From Planctomycetota bacterium (GTDB lineage: Bacteria; Planctomycetota; PUPC01; DSUN01), in contig DAOOIT010000035.1 in NCBI GenBank assembly GCA_035384565.1, positions 1-64,000 of the forward strand: DNA of 64,000 bases, in the 5' to 3' direction. The notes beneath the pieces were generated by a model that was not told the DNA's origin, ran no database searches, and saw only the letters and a program-made list of their open reading frames with translations. How positions within the stretch are numbered: position 1 is the first letter of the stretch; each line of letters begins with the position of its first letter. This document shows, in pieces, positions 7,721 to 14,935 of the stretch. A program made the position numbers and the translations under genes.

Positions 7721-8578
7721 GTGGGTGATATCATAGGCATTGCCATGCTGGCCGTGGGGGTTGTCGGGCTACTGCTTCAGTACCTCTCTCTGCCAGAGAA
7801 GCACCAGCCTGTCGTGCGGAGATGGGTTGCTGTTGGCCTGGTAGCACTCGGTGCCATAGCTTGCCTGGCCTTAAGCTTGTTGGTCAGGTGGTACTGGGCT
7901 CTCGGGTCGGTGGTGATAGTCCTCATCGCATGCGCGATCAAGCGAAGCGTCCAGTTGGCGCATCTCTGGAGCGCCTGGGATGACCGGTGGTACAACTGGC
8001 GAACACGTCGTCGGATTGCCCGCATCCTGCGAGAAGTGCTTGCATGCGGGTATAGTCCACTGCTCAAGGAAATCGATCCCAAGAAGTACGACGCGCACGA
8101 CGGCAAGTGCGGGCTGCCATATGAGTCTTTCTTCTACTGCCCCGCGAACCTCCGGCAGGACTCGCCTAAGTGGAAGCGGCTCACGAACCTCCGACCAACG
8201 AACGATGATGGTCTTGCTGTATTGGGTGCATCGGCAGTGGAAGGCGATGGCAGCCGAACATGCCGCATCATCGGACCCTATGTCAAGCTTCCCAGATCGG
8301 GCGTCTACCTGGTGTCTTTCAGAATTCGCTGCCGCGATGGAGTCGGCGGGCAGCCTGTGACGAGCTGCGAGGTCGAAGCCGATGTTACCCATCACAAAGG
8401 CACGTTGTACCCTGGGCACTGGCCTGTCCGTGTCACTCTTGCGCCGGGTGACTATGCCTCCCTGCCGCTGCTGTTCACCTACCGTGAAGAACCGGACGTG
8501 GAATTCAGGCTACTGGCGACGGGTGACCCCGCGGCCGCTGTAGTGATAGACGTGATCTGCGTGGTGCGGCTGGGGTGA
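7721..8578 (+). CDS. Membrane protein of unknown function
   Basis: 285 residues starting at a GTG preceded by a G-rich ribosome-like site. Three hydrophobic segments lie within the first 70 residues or so (about 3-22, 34-52, 58-75), followed by an Arg/Trp-rich stretch (WDDRWYNWRTRRR) likely on the cytoplasmic face. The remaining 190 residues are soluble, with a beta-rich end (VYLVSFRIRCRDG, VRVTLAPGDY). I recognise no family. The gene lies 29 bases after the HEPN gene and may be read from the same promoter. Its GC content is visibly lower than its neighbours', so the MNT-HEPN-membrane protein trio may have been acquired together; that is inference. Confidence 0.62.
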   Translation: MGDIIGIAMLAVGVVGLLLQYLSLPEKHQPVVRRWVAVGLVALGAIACLALSLLVRWYWALGSVVIVLIACAIKRSVQLAHLWSAWDDRWYNWRTRRRIARILREVLACGYSPLLKEIDPKKYDAHDGKCGLPYESFFYCPANLRQDSPKWKRLTNLRPTNDDGLAVLGASAVEGDGSRTCRIIGPYVKLPRSGVYLVSFRIRCRDGVGGQPVTSCEVEADVTHHKGTLYPGHWPVRVTLAPGDYASLPLLFTYREEPDVEFRLLATGDPAAAVVIDVICVVRLG

Positions 8579-8640
8579 TATTGATACCGCATGACTCCGC
8601 TGACCCAACGAGAGGCTGAACACCCAAGACCCCGAAGCAG

Positions 8641-8672
8641 CGGGCGACCCGGAGCAAACCCGGGCCGCCCGC
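8641..8672. terminator. Probable bidirectional terminator between convergent genes
   Basis: CGGGCGACCCGG (8641-8652) pairs with CCCGGGCCGCCCGC (8659-8672) around AGCAAA, followed by TTGTCTTCT. It lies between the plus-strand membrane protein and the minus-strand DUF1080 gene, where a two-way terminator is expected. Confidence 0.55.
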
Positions 8673-8708
8673 TTGTCTTCTCACGCATCACGCATTGCGC
8701 GTGGCGCG

Positions 8709-9386
8709 TCACTTCTTCTCTTCTTCGGCCGGCAGCTCCTTGATGTAGATGTTCTTGAACCAGAGGTTCGAGCCGTGGTGCTGAAGCTCGATCTGCTCGC
8801 AGGGGTAGATCGGCTTGTCGCGCTCCCAGTAGTTCTCCATCGTCACGTTGTCCACCACGAGCTTGCCGTTGAGCTTCACGGTGACCTTGTCGCCGACCAT
8901 CTTGATGTAGAAGGTGTTCCACTCGCCGGGCGGGTTGTCGGCGAAGACGAGCGGCTTGCTGGGGTTCTTCTGGTTGTTGAAGAGGCCGCCGGAGCCAACC
9001 GGATTGTCCCAAATCTGCACCTGGGGCGTGCCGCGGAGGTAGATGCCGCTGTCGCCGCCCTTGTGGATCTTCCAGTCCACGTAGAGCTCGAAGTTGGCAT
9101 ACTTCTTCTCGGTGCACAGGCTGTTGTTCTTGCCGTCGTACTCGATCACGCCGTCCGCCACCTTCCAGTGCTGGAGGGCGGCTTCGGTGGCCTTCTTTTC
9201 GGCCTCGGCGAGGGCCTCGGGCTTCATGGCGGCCCGGCTCTTGGGGTTGCCGACCAGGCCCTTCCAGCCCGTGAGGTCCTTGCCGTTGAAGAGCGCGGTG
9301 AAGCCCTCGGGCGGCGTGTTGTCTGCCGCCAGGGCCATCGCCGCCACGCCCAGCATCGCCACGCCCAGCCACTTCAGCCGATGCAT
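8709..9386 (-). CDS. Secreted DUF1080 protein (3-keto-disaccharide hydrolase-type)
   Basis: 225 residues. A signal peptide (about 1-21, ending MALAADN) precedes a concanavalin-like sandwich typical of DUF1080. Hallmarks are GFTALFNGKDLTGWKG at the start, GVIEYDGKNNSL, YVDWKIHKGGDSGIYLRG and EIELQHHGSNLWFKNIYIKEL at the end. This family is very abundant in Planctomycetes and related groups and is linked to hydrolysis of 3-keto-glycosides made by Gfo/Idh-type oxidoreductases; several of those occur in this window. Predicted periplasmic. The start at 9386 has a GGAGAG site; a promoter lies at 9433-9461. The stop codon lies next to a CGTGATGCGTGA repeat. Confidence 0.87.
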   Translation of the reverse strand: MHRLKWLGVAMLGVAAMALAADNTPPEGFTALFNGKDLTGWKGLVGNPKSRAAMKPEALAEAEKKATEAALQHWKVADGVIEYDGKNNSLCTEKKYANFELYVDWKIHKGGDSGIYLRGTPQVQIWDNPVGSGGLFNNQKNPSKPLVFADNPPGEWNTFYIKMVGDKVTVKLNGKLVVDNVTMENYWERDKPIYPCEQIELQHHGSNLWFKNIYIKELPAEEEKK

Positions 9387-9432
9387 CTTGCACTCTCCTG
9401 AAAAGAGACGGGTTGCCCTGTTCTCAGGCCTC

Positions 9433-9461
9433 AATATGCGCGCGGAGGCACACCTTGTCAA
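9433..9461 (-). promoter_or_regulatory. Sigma-70 promoter for the DUF1080 gene
   Basis: On the minus strand TTGACA (9461-9456), 17 bases, CATATT (9438-9433). The start codon at 9386 lies about 40 bases downstream of the expected transcription start. Confidence 0.65.
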
Positions 9462-9571
9462 GTGGGACTGGCCTGGGGAGGATGGACAAGATGGACTGGC
9501 GTGAGGGGGCGTGTGCCTGTCGGCGCCCACCCGGCTGTGTCTATGGCGTCCATTCTGTCCATTGCTGTCCA

Positions 9572-10270
9572 TCATGGTGTGATCGGCGGCAGGCCGAGCC
9601 GGCGGCGGCCCTCGTCGAGCATCTCGGCGGTGCGGGTGGCGCCCGCGCGGGTGACGCCGAGGGCGCGGACCTCGAGGAGGCGGTCGAGGGTGCGCACGCC
9701 GCCCGCGGCCTTCACCTGGACGTGTGGCGGCGAGTGCTTGCGCATGAGGCGCAGGTCGTCGTCCGTCGCGCCGCCCGTGCCGTAGCCGGTGGAGGTCTTC
9801 ACCCAGTCGGCGCCGATTTCGCCGCAGATCTCGCAGAGCCGGATCTTCTGCTCGTCGTTGAGATAGCAGTTCTCGAAGATGACTTTCACCTTGCGCTCGT
9901 GCGCGTGGGCGAGGAGGACGATGGGCTGGAGGTCGGCGAGGGCGTAGCCCCAGTCGCCGCTGCGCACCTTGGAGATGTTCACCACCACGTCGAGTTCTTC
10001 GCCGCCGTCGTCGAGGGCCTGCTTCGCCTCGGCGAGCTTGATGGCCGAGGCGTGGCCGCCGTGGGGGAAGCCGATGGTGGTGCTGGCCTTCACCGTGCTG
10101 CCCTTGAGGAGTTCGGCGCAGCGCCCCAGGTAGTAGGGCAGGATGCACACGCTGGCCACGTCGTAGGCAAGGGCCAGCTTGCAGCCCGCCTCCAGCTCCG
10201 CGTCGGTTAGCGTGGGGTTCAGCAGCGAATGGTCAATCATCTTGGCGATGTCAGCGTATGAGTAGTCCAC
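9572..10270 (-). CDS. deoC: Deoxyribose-phosphate aldolase
   Basis: 232 residues, the usual length. It cleaves 2-deoxyribose 5-phosphate to glyceraldehyde 3-phosphate and acetaldehyde in deoxynucleoside catabolism. Landmarks are IDHSLLNPTLTD at the N-terminus, ASVCILPYY, TTIGFPHGGH, ELDVVVNISKV (metal-free class I active-site Asp region) and DWVKTSTGYGTGGAT, whose Lys forms the Schiff base; VKAAGGVRT follows with the second conserved Lys. The GTG at 10270 has AAGGAG five bases upstream, which decides the start. It follows a sugar isomerase gene on the same strand, separated by a 26-bp inverted repeat made of CGTGATGC units. Confidence 0.95.
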   Translation of the reverse strand: MDYSYADIAKMIDHSLLNPTLTDAELEAGCKLALAYDVASVCILPYYLGRCAELLKGSTVKASTTIGFPHGGHASAIKLAEAKQALDDGGEELDVVVNISKVRSGDWGYALADLQPIVLLAHAHERKVKVIFENCYLNDEQKIRLCEICGEIGADWVKTSTGYGTGGATDDDLRLMRKHSPPHVQVKAAGGVRTLDRLLEVRALGVTRAGATRTAEMLDEGRRRLGLPPITP

Positions 10271-10296
10271 AGGGTCTCCTTGCTGGTTGCAGTGCC

Positions 10297-10383
10297 TGAT
10301 ACGTGATGCGTGATGCGTGAGAAGAGAGAACGCTGAGCTTGCCGCGCTCTTCTGGCCTCTCACGCATCACGCATCACGTATCA
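10297..10383. repeat. 26-bp inverted repeat built from CGTGATGC units
   Basis: TGATACGTGATGCGTGATGC begins the left arm (10297-10322) and its perfect complement is at 10358-10383, 26 bp in all, with a 35-bp middle. The units recur downstream of the DUF1080 gene (8680-8711) and between EboF and EboD (14923-14950). The right arm abuts the stop codon of the isomerase gene at 10388. Confidence 0.8.
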
Positions 10384-10387
10384 CGAA

Positions 10388-11311
10388 TCACGGCTCAGGA
10401 ACGAACTGCCTGAGATAGGTGGCGCTCTGGCGGAGGGAGGCTTTGCGGAGGGCCAGGCTGCCCTCGTAGGCGCGGTCCTCCACTTCCACGCACACGGGCC
10501 CTGTGTACTTCGCGTCGGTGAGGGCGGAGAAGAACTTGCCCCAGTCAACGTCGCCGAGGCCGGGCAGCTTGGGCGTGTGGTATTTCGGCGGCAGGGCGAG
10601 GATGCCGTGGGCGTCGAGGCCATCGTAGTCCACGCGGGCGTCCTTTGCATGGACGTGGAAGAGGCGGTCGGCGAATTCGCGGATGGGGGCCACGTAGTCT
10701 ATCTGCTGCCACACGAGGTGGGACGGGTCGTAGTTGAGACCGAAGCACTTGCTGGGGATGTCGCCGAACATGCGCCGCCAGATGGCAGGGGTGTGAGCGA
10801 GGTTCTTGCCGCCCGGCCATTCGTCGTTGGAGAAGAGCATCGGGCAGTTCTCGATGCCGATCCGCACGCCCTGGTCTTCCGCGAACTTGACGAGGGGCCG
10901 CCAGGTCTTCAGGAAGCGCGGCCAGTTGGCGTCAACGGTCTGCGTCCAGTCGCGGCCGACGAAGGTGTTCATCTGCCCCACTCCGAGGAGTGCGGCGGCG
11001 CGGATGACCTTCCTGATATGGGCGACGGCGGCCTTGGCCTCGGCTTCATCGGGCGACAGGGGGTTCGGGTAGTAGCCCAGGCCGCTGATGCTCACGCCGG
11101 CCGCGGCGAAGAGGTCGTTCACGCGCGCGGCGTCGGATTTCGTGAAGCCTGCGGTGACATCAATGTGGGTGACGCCGGCGTAGCGGCGTTCGGCCTTGCC
11201 GCGGGGCCAGCAGCAGACCTCGATGCAGTCGTAGCCCTCGGCCGCGGCGAGCGCCACGATCTCCTCGAGGGTCAGGTCGGGCACGATGGCGGAGACGAAG
11301 CCGAGTTTCAT
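10388..11311 (-). CDS. TIM-barrel sugar phosphate isomerase/epimerase
   Basis: 307 residues of the xylose isomerase-like superfamily. Barrel and metal-site stretches include GYDCIEVCCWP (about 28), MNTFVGRDW (about 120), RIGIENCPML (about 155), GLNYDPSHLVWQ (about 195), LFHVHAKDARVD (about 220) and VCVEVEDRAYEG near the end. This set resembles inosose/sugar isomerases that act with Gfo/Idh dehydrogenases, but the substrate is open. Start at 11311 with AGGAGG site. It heads a probable operon with deoC, behind a promoter at 11355-11383. The final codons and TGA stop run into a CGTGAT repeat, so the natural C-terminus may have been altered by repeat insertion. Confidence 0.87.
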   Translation of the reverse strand: MKLGFVSAIVPDLTLEEIVALAAAEGYDCIEVCCWPRGKAERRYAGVTHIDVTAGFTKSDAARVNDLFAAAGVSISGLGYYPNPLSPDEAEAKAAVAHIRKVIRAAALLGVGQMNTFVGRDWTQTVDANWPRFLKTWRPLVKFAEDQGVRIGIENCPMLFSNDEWPGGKNLAHTPAIWRRMFGDIPSKCFGLNYDPSHLVWQQIDYVAPIREFADRLFHVHAKDARVDYDGLDAHGILALPPKYHTPKLPGLGDVDWGKFFSALTDAKYTGPVCVEVEDRAYEGSLALRKASLRQSATYLRQFVPEP

Positions 11312-11354
11312 GGCGGTCCTCCTCTCTGGCAAACACGCCTCGACACGGCAGGCC

Positions 11355-11383
11355 ATGATAGGGGGCGGGCGGAGGGGAGTCAA
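11355..11383 (-). promoter_or_regulatory. Sigma-70 promoter for the sugar isomerase-deoC pair
   Basis: Minus strand TTGACT (11383-11378), 17 bases, TATCAT (11360-11355). The isomerase start at 11311 is about 45 bases downstream of the -10 box. Confidence 0.75.
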
Positions 11384-11396
11384 ACAGGCAAGACAT

Positions 11397-11470
11397 GGGA
11401 CGGATAGGACCCCATAGGACAGATGGGACGCGGCACGGGCGCTGGTCCTATCTGTCCCATCGGTCCTATC
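11397..11470. repeat. GTCCTATC-type inverted repeat cluster
   Basis: Units GGATAGGACC, CATAGGACAGATGGGAC on the left face GTCCTATCTGTCCCATCGG and GTCCTATC on the right, giving a long imperfect hairpin just downstream of the prepilin gene. Same family as the cluster at 2831-2918. Confidence 0.6.
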
Positions 11471-11477
11471 AGATCTG

Positions 11478-12296
11478 TCAATAGCGGAACCCTGGCGCCT
11501 TGTTGGGCACGTGCGGGTCGCGGCAGGGGTCCTCGAAGCCGAGGCCGTTCCAGAGCGCATTGTCGCGGTAGGCCTCGGAGGGGAGCAGAGGCGAGATGTG
11601 CACGTCCACGAAGCACACGTTGGCGCGGCCCGCGTGGCGGGTGGAGAGGTAGCTGAAGGCGTTGCCGTCGGAGTACGGCTCGGAGAGCTTGGCGCTCCAC
11701 GGGGGGATGTAAGTGGGGTCGAGCGTGTAGCCGTGGTTGCCGATCCGCGTGCGGCGCACGCCGCCCGAGAGGGCCGAGCTGGCTTGGAAAGTGGGGATGG
11801 CTTCGTACGGCTCCTCCGTGCCCGTGCCATCCGAGCAGCCGAAGGCGATGGTCAGGGACGGGTTGCTCACCTGGCGCACGGGGAAGCGCTCGAAGGGGGC
11901 GAGGGGGCCCTCGGCGCTCTCGCGGGCCGAGCCGAGGTACTTGTAGTTGTAGCCGTACGAGGCGTTGCGCCCCGCGATCCATTCGGGCACGGCGGGGCAG
12001 TTCTGCACACGGTAGTCCTTCAGGTACGCCTCCAGCAGGTTGAACCAGCGGATGCGGATCTCGGCGCTCACCTTCCACTGGTGGGGCGGGAAGAAATCCC
12101 AGTCCTGGCTGTAGCAGGCCCAGGCGCGCCCGAGCTGGCTGAGGTTGTTGCGACACGAGGCGTCCTTGGCCAGCGCCCGGGCCTTGTGCGCGGCCGGCAG
12201 CAGCATGGCGCCGAGGATGCCGATGATGCCGATGACGACGAGGATCTCGATGAGCGTGAAGCCCAGGGTGGACCGGGGGCCTCTCGTGCAATGCAT
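11478..12296 (-). CDS. Prepilin-like protein with type IV pilin N-terminus
   Basis: 272 residues. The N-terminus has the prepilin peptidase site: G12 followed by FTLIEILVVIGIIG, including the conserved Glu at +5 and the long hydrophobic helix. The rest is a globular domain like those of the very numerous Planctomycetes/Lentisphaerae pilin-like proteins; RHAGRANVCFVDVHISPL near the end matches the 'H-X9-DG'-type motif region of that group with a degenerate DG. Such proteins assemble in pilus or type II secretion-like fibres in the envelope. The ATG at 12296 has GAGAGG upstream. A sigma-54 promoter at 12341-12359 stands in front, unlike all neighbouring genes, so it is regulated separately, possibly by the NtrC-type regulator at 1442. 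Confidence 0.88.
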   Translation of the reverse strand: MHCTRGPRSTLGFTLIEILVVIGIIGILGAMLLPAAHKARALAKDASCRNNLSQLGRAWACYSQDWDFFPPHQWKVSAEIRIRWFNLLEAYLKDYRVQNCPAVPEWIAGRNASYGYNYKYLGSARESAEGPLAPFERFPVRQVSNPSLTIAFGCSDGTGTEEPYEAIPTFQASSALSGGVRRTRIGNHGYTLDPTYIPPWSAKLSEPYSDGNAFSYLSTRHAGRANVCFVDVHISPLLPSEAYRDNALWNGLGFEDPCRDPHVPNKAPGFRY

Positions 12297-12340
12297 GGCA
12301 CCTCTCCAACAACTGTGGCGACTCGTGGAACGCGAGGTGG

Positions 12341-12359
12341 AAAGCAAGTGCCGTGCCAA
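12341..12359 (-). promoter_or_regulatory. Sigma-54 (-24/-12) promoter of the prepilin gene
   Basis: On the minus strand TTGGCACG (12359-12352), four bases GCAC, then TTGCTTT (12347-12341). This matches the YTGGCACG-N4-TTGCW consensus at every conserved position, with GG and GC at the right spacing. The start codon at 12296 lies about 45 bases downstream, giving a leader of roughly 35 bases. Confidence 0.82.
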
Positions 12360-12478
12360 ACCTCGGCGCGCCGCCGAATCGCGTAAGATGTTGTCGGAGA
12401 GCACGTTAGAACACGAAGCGCCTATCCAGCATGACGGGGGGTGGACACCTCTTGTCCACTCCCCGATGCGATCGTGCC

Positions 12479-13672
12479 CTATCGCGGGAACCGCTCCCAG
12501 AGCCACGCCATGTCCTGAGCCAGGATGGCCTCGCGGGAGGCCGTGGCGGCGGGGAAGACGTCGAGGGTGTAGATCTCGGTCTCGAAGTGCTCGCAGCCGG
12601 CGGCCAGCGCGGCGGCAAGGAAGGCCGCGTCCACCTGGTCCGCCGTGGTGTCGATGGCACCCTCGCCCGGCCAGGCCAGGGGGACGTGGAAGTGGACGCG
12701 CCATTCGCCCTGCGGCGGCGGGTCCATCCCCAACGGCTCGGGCAGGTCGTTGAAGTAGAGTTCGCGCCCGTCAGGCGTCGCCACAACTGTCTGGTGCAGA
12801 TAGACTTGGTCCTGGAAGGCCAGGAGGGCTGGGGGCGGGCCTCCGGGGCCGACCTGCACGCGCAGCGCCGCGCCCAGTTGCACCTTGGCCACGCGAATGC
12901 CGGCGGCGGCGTACTTGCGCACCGCCTCCTTCGGGTCCTCGCCCATGACGCCGGTGTGGACGGTGTCGAGGCACACGCCGATGTGGCGGCGGAGGGACGC
13001 CTCGGCTTCTGCCTCGGTGAGGCCGGCCTCGTCGGCGAGCATGCCGCGCCCGCGTCGGAACACGTGCTCGGCGAGGTAGGCGACCGTGTCGTCGGTGCGC
13101 TCGAGGTAGCAGCCCGGCTCGGGCTCGAGGGCGAGCGCGATCTCCACGCCCATCAGCTCGCGGAAGTAGTGGGCAAGGCCCGCCGCGGACACGAGGTTGC
13201 AGGTCGCCTCCTCGAGGCGCGGCTCGTCGGCCCAGGGCCTGAACGTCACGGGCAGGGTGCTGATGGTGGCACGGTCGCCGCGGCGGACGGCCTCGGAGGC
13301 GATCCGGATGAGCGCGCCGGTGTACTGGGTGCGCCGCGGGTCGGCCCAATCGGGCTGGTAGACCTTTTCTTTGACGCGGGTGCCGTGGAAGCGGCCGTAG
13401 GGGAAGCCGTTGAACGTCAGGGCATAGAGGCCCGCGCGCGCCAGCCGCTCGCGGAGTCCCCTGGCCTCTCTCAGCCCGCCGAGCTCTTCTGCCGCCGCGT
13501 GGGAGAACCAGATGCCCACGCCGTACGGCCCCCGGGCGCCCGTGAGGCGGGCGAACTCGGCGAACACCCGCGGCGCGTGGTCGAAGATGGCCGCCTCGGC
13601 CTCGGCGAGCGTGCCGCCGGGGTGAACGTTGAGGCAGTAGGTCAGGTGCGCGTTCGCGCCTGGGATTCTCAT
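12479..13672 (-). CDS. eboE: EboE-like TIM-barrel protein of metabolite traffic cluster
   Basis: 397 residues. The opening LTYCLNVHPGGTLAE and GVGIWFSHAAAEEL, then LTFNGFPYG, TISTLPVTFRPW, ALALEPEPGCYLE and HIGVCLDTVHTGV are features of EboE, a xylose isomerase-like TIM barrel found in ebo clusters of cyanobacteria, Bacteroidetes and others. Conserved acidic and His residues in these stretches suggest a metal site. In cyanobacteria the ebo genes are needed to move a scytonemin precursor to the periplasm; the biochemical step of EboE is unknown. Its ATG overlaps the stop of the EboD gene (ATGA), so the two are translationally coupled. Assignment rests on both sequence and the neighbouring EboD, EboF, EboC and EboB genes. 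Confidence 0.85.
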   Translation of the reverse strand: MRIPGANAHLTYCLNVHPGGTLAEAEAAIFDHAPRVFAEFARLTGARGPYGVGIWFSHAAAEELGGLREARGLRERLARAGLYALTFNGFPYGRFHGTRVKEKVYQPDWADPRRTQYTGALIRIASEAVRRGDRATISTLPVTFRPWADEPRLEEATCNLVSAAGLAHYFRELMGVEIALALEPEPGCYLERTDDTVAYLAEHVFRRGRGMLADEAGLTEAEAEASLRRHIGVCLDTVHTGVMGEDPKEAVRKYAAAGIRVAKVQLGAALRVQVGPGGPPPALLAFQDQVYLHQTVVATPDGRELYFNDLPEPLGMDPPPQGEWRVHFHVPLAWPGEGAIDTTADQVDAAFLAAALAAGCEHFETEIYTLDVFPAATASREAILAQDMAWLWERFPR

Positions 13673-14922
13673 TGGGCCTCCCGCAGAAAGGCGATGGCTT
13701 CGCCGATCAGGGCGCTGTCCATCTCGTGCACCTCGACCCGCCGGCCGATGCCGCTGGGCAGGGTGATGGAGAGCCGGCCGCCCAGGTGCTCGCGGAATTG
13801 CTCGATGCCTTCGAGGATGGCGAGGCGGCCGGCCGCGTCGCGCTCACCCAGCAGCGGATGCCACGCGGGCAGGCCGCAGCGGCGGAGGGCCGCGAGAATG
13901 CGGTCCAGCTCCTCACGCGAGAGAAGGCTGTTCAGCGAGGCATAGACGGAGTCGAGGGCGATGCCGACGGCCACGCCCTGCCCGTGGCGCACGGCGTAGC
14001 CCGAGAGCCCCTCGAGGCGGTGGGCGGCCCAGTGGCCGAAGTCGAGCGGCCGCGCGTCGCCCATCTCGAAGGGGTCGGCCCCGTCGCGAATGTGCTCCAG
14101 GTGCAGCACGGCGGCGCGGCGGACGGCTTGCTCGACCGCCTCCTGCTCGCCCGCGGCCAAGCGGTCCCCCGCGTCGCACAGGAAGCCAAAGAACGCGGCG
14201 TCCTTGATGATCGCCACCTTGAACGCCTCGGCAATGCCGTCGAGCATCACGTCGCGGGGCAGGGTGCGCAGGAACTCCAGGTCGTTGATCACCGCGAAGG
14301 GCGGCGCGAAGGTGCCAAGGAGGTTTTTCACCCCGCCCAGATTCACGCCCGTCTTCACGCCCACTCCGCCGTCGTCCTGCGACAGGGTGGTCGAGGGCAG
14401 GCGCACGAGGCGCACGCCGCGGTGGACGAGGCTGGCGGCGAAGCCGACGGCATCGAGAAAGGCCCCGCCGCCGACAGCGAGGACGTAGCTGTGGCGGTCG
14501 AGGCGGTGGGCGATGATCTCGTCGAGCACCGGCTGGGCCACGGCCCAGCCGTCCTTGGCCCCCTCGCCGCCGGGCAGCACGCGGGGCGGGGCGAGGAACT
14601 CCATCGCCTCGCAGTGCTTCTTCGCGTATTCAACGGCTGCTCTGGGCAGATGCGGCTGCGCGGCCACGAGGCCAGCATCGAAGTAGACGAGGGCCTTCGT
14701 CGCGCGCGCGTCCGGATGGTCCCTTGTGGGCGGGACGTCCCCGCCCCGCGAATTGCCGCAGCGTGGGGACACGCCGCCCACAACGGGCCGCCCGATCGTC
14801 TCTGCCAGGATGGGGTTGCTGGCGCTGAAGGCATTACGGGTGAAGTAGACGGGATAGGAGAAGGGGACGGAGATGCTCTCGATGTAGACGCGGGTCACGG
14901 GCTCTTGGGAGGTGTTCTTCAT
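13669..14922 (-). CDS. eboD: EboD-like 3-dehydroquinate synthase homologue, with in-frame repeat insert
   Basis: 417 residues. The fold is that of dehydroquinate synthase/sugar phosphate cyclases: VLAVGGGAFLDAVGFAAS (NAD-binding, about 160-177), RLPSTTLSQDDGGVGVKTGVN, KNLLGTFAPP, DGIAEAFKVAIIKD and later DFGHWAAHRLE with the metal His. The ebo neighbours show it is the EboD branch rather than the shikimate enzyme. Between residues about 45 and 78 lies an insert (RPVVGGVSPRCGNSRGGDVP...) absent from the family. Its DNA is a 60-bp palindromic element (14724-14783) read in frame, in a surface loop before the first strand of the nucleotide domain. Start at 14922. Its stop overlaps the EboE start. 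EboF ends 13 bases upstream, making F-D-E one transcription unit. Confidence 0.86.
   Translation of the reverse strand: MKNTSQEPVTRVYIESISVPFSYPVYFTRNAFSASNPILAETIGRPVVGGVSPRCGNSRGGDVPPTRDHPDARATKALVYFDAGLVAAQPHLPRAAVEYAKKHCEAMEFLAPPRVLPGGEGAKDGWAVAQPVLDEIIAHRLDRHSYVLAVGGGAFLDAVGFAASLVHRGVRLVRLPSTTLSQDDGGVGVKTGVNLGGVKNLLGTFAPPFAVINDLEFLRTLPRDVMLDGIAEAFKVAIIKDAAFFGFLCDAGDRLAAGEQEAVEQAVRRAAVLHLEHIRDGADPFEMGDARPLDFGHWAAHRLEGLSGYAVRHGQGVAVGIALDSVYASLNSLLSREELDRILAALRRCGLPAWHPLLGERDAAGRLAILEGIEQFREHLGGRLSITLPSGIGRRVEVHEMDSALIGEAIAFLREAQ
14724..14783. repeat. 60-bp palindromic element inside the EboD gene
   Basis: TTGTGGGCGG at 14724 and CCGCCCACAA ending at 14783 are exact complements, and the pairing continues with GTCCCC/GGGGAC. 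The element is 60 bp, 20 codons, and adds residues without breaking the frame. Relatives encode the similar peptide VGG-S-SRD in the sulfatase (48012-48072) and in the aldo/keto reductase (about 30930-30958). Confidence 0.82.
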
Positions 14923-14935
14923 CTCTTCTCACGTA

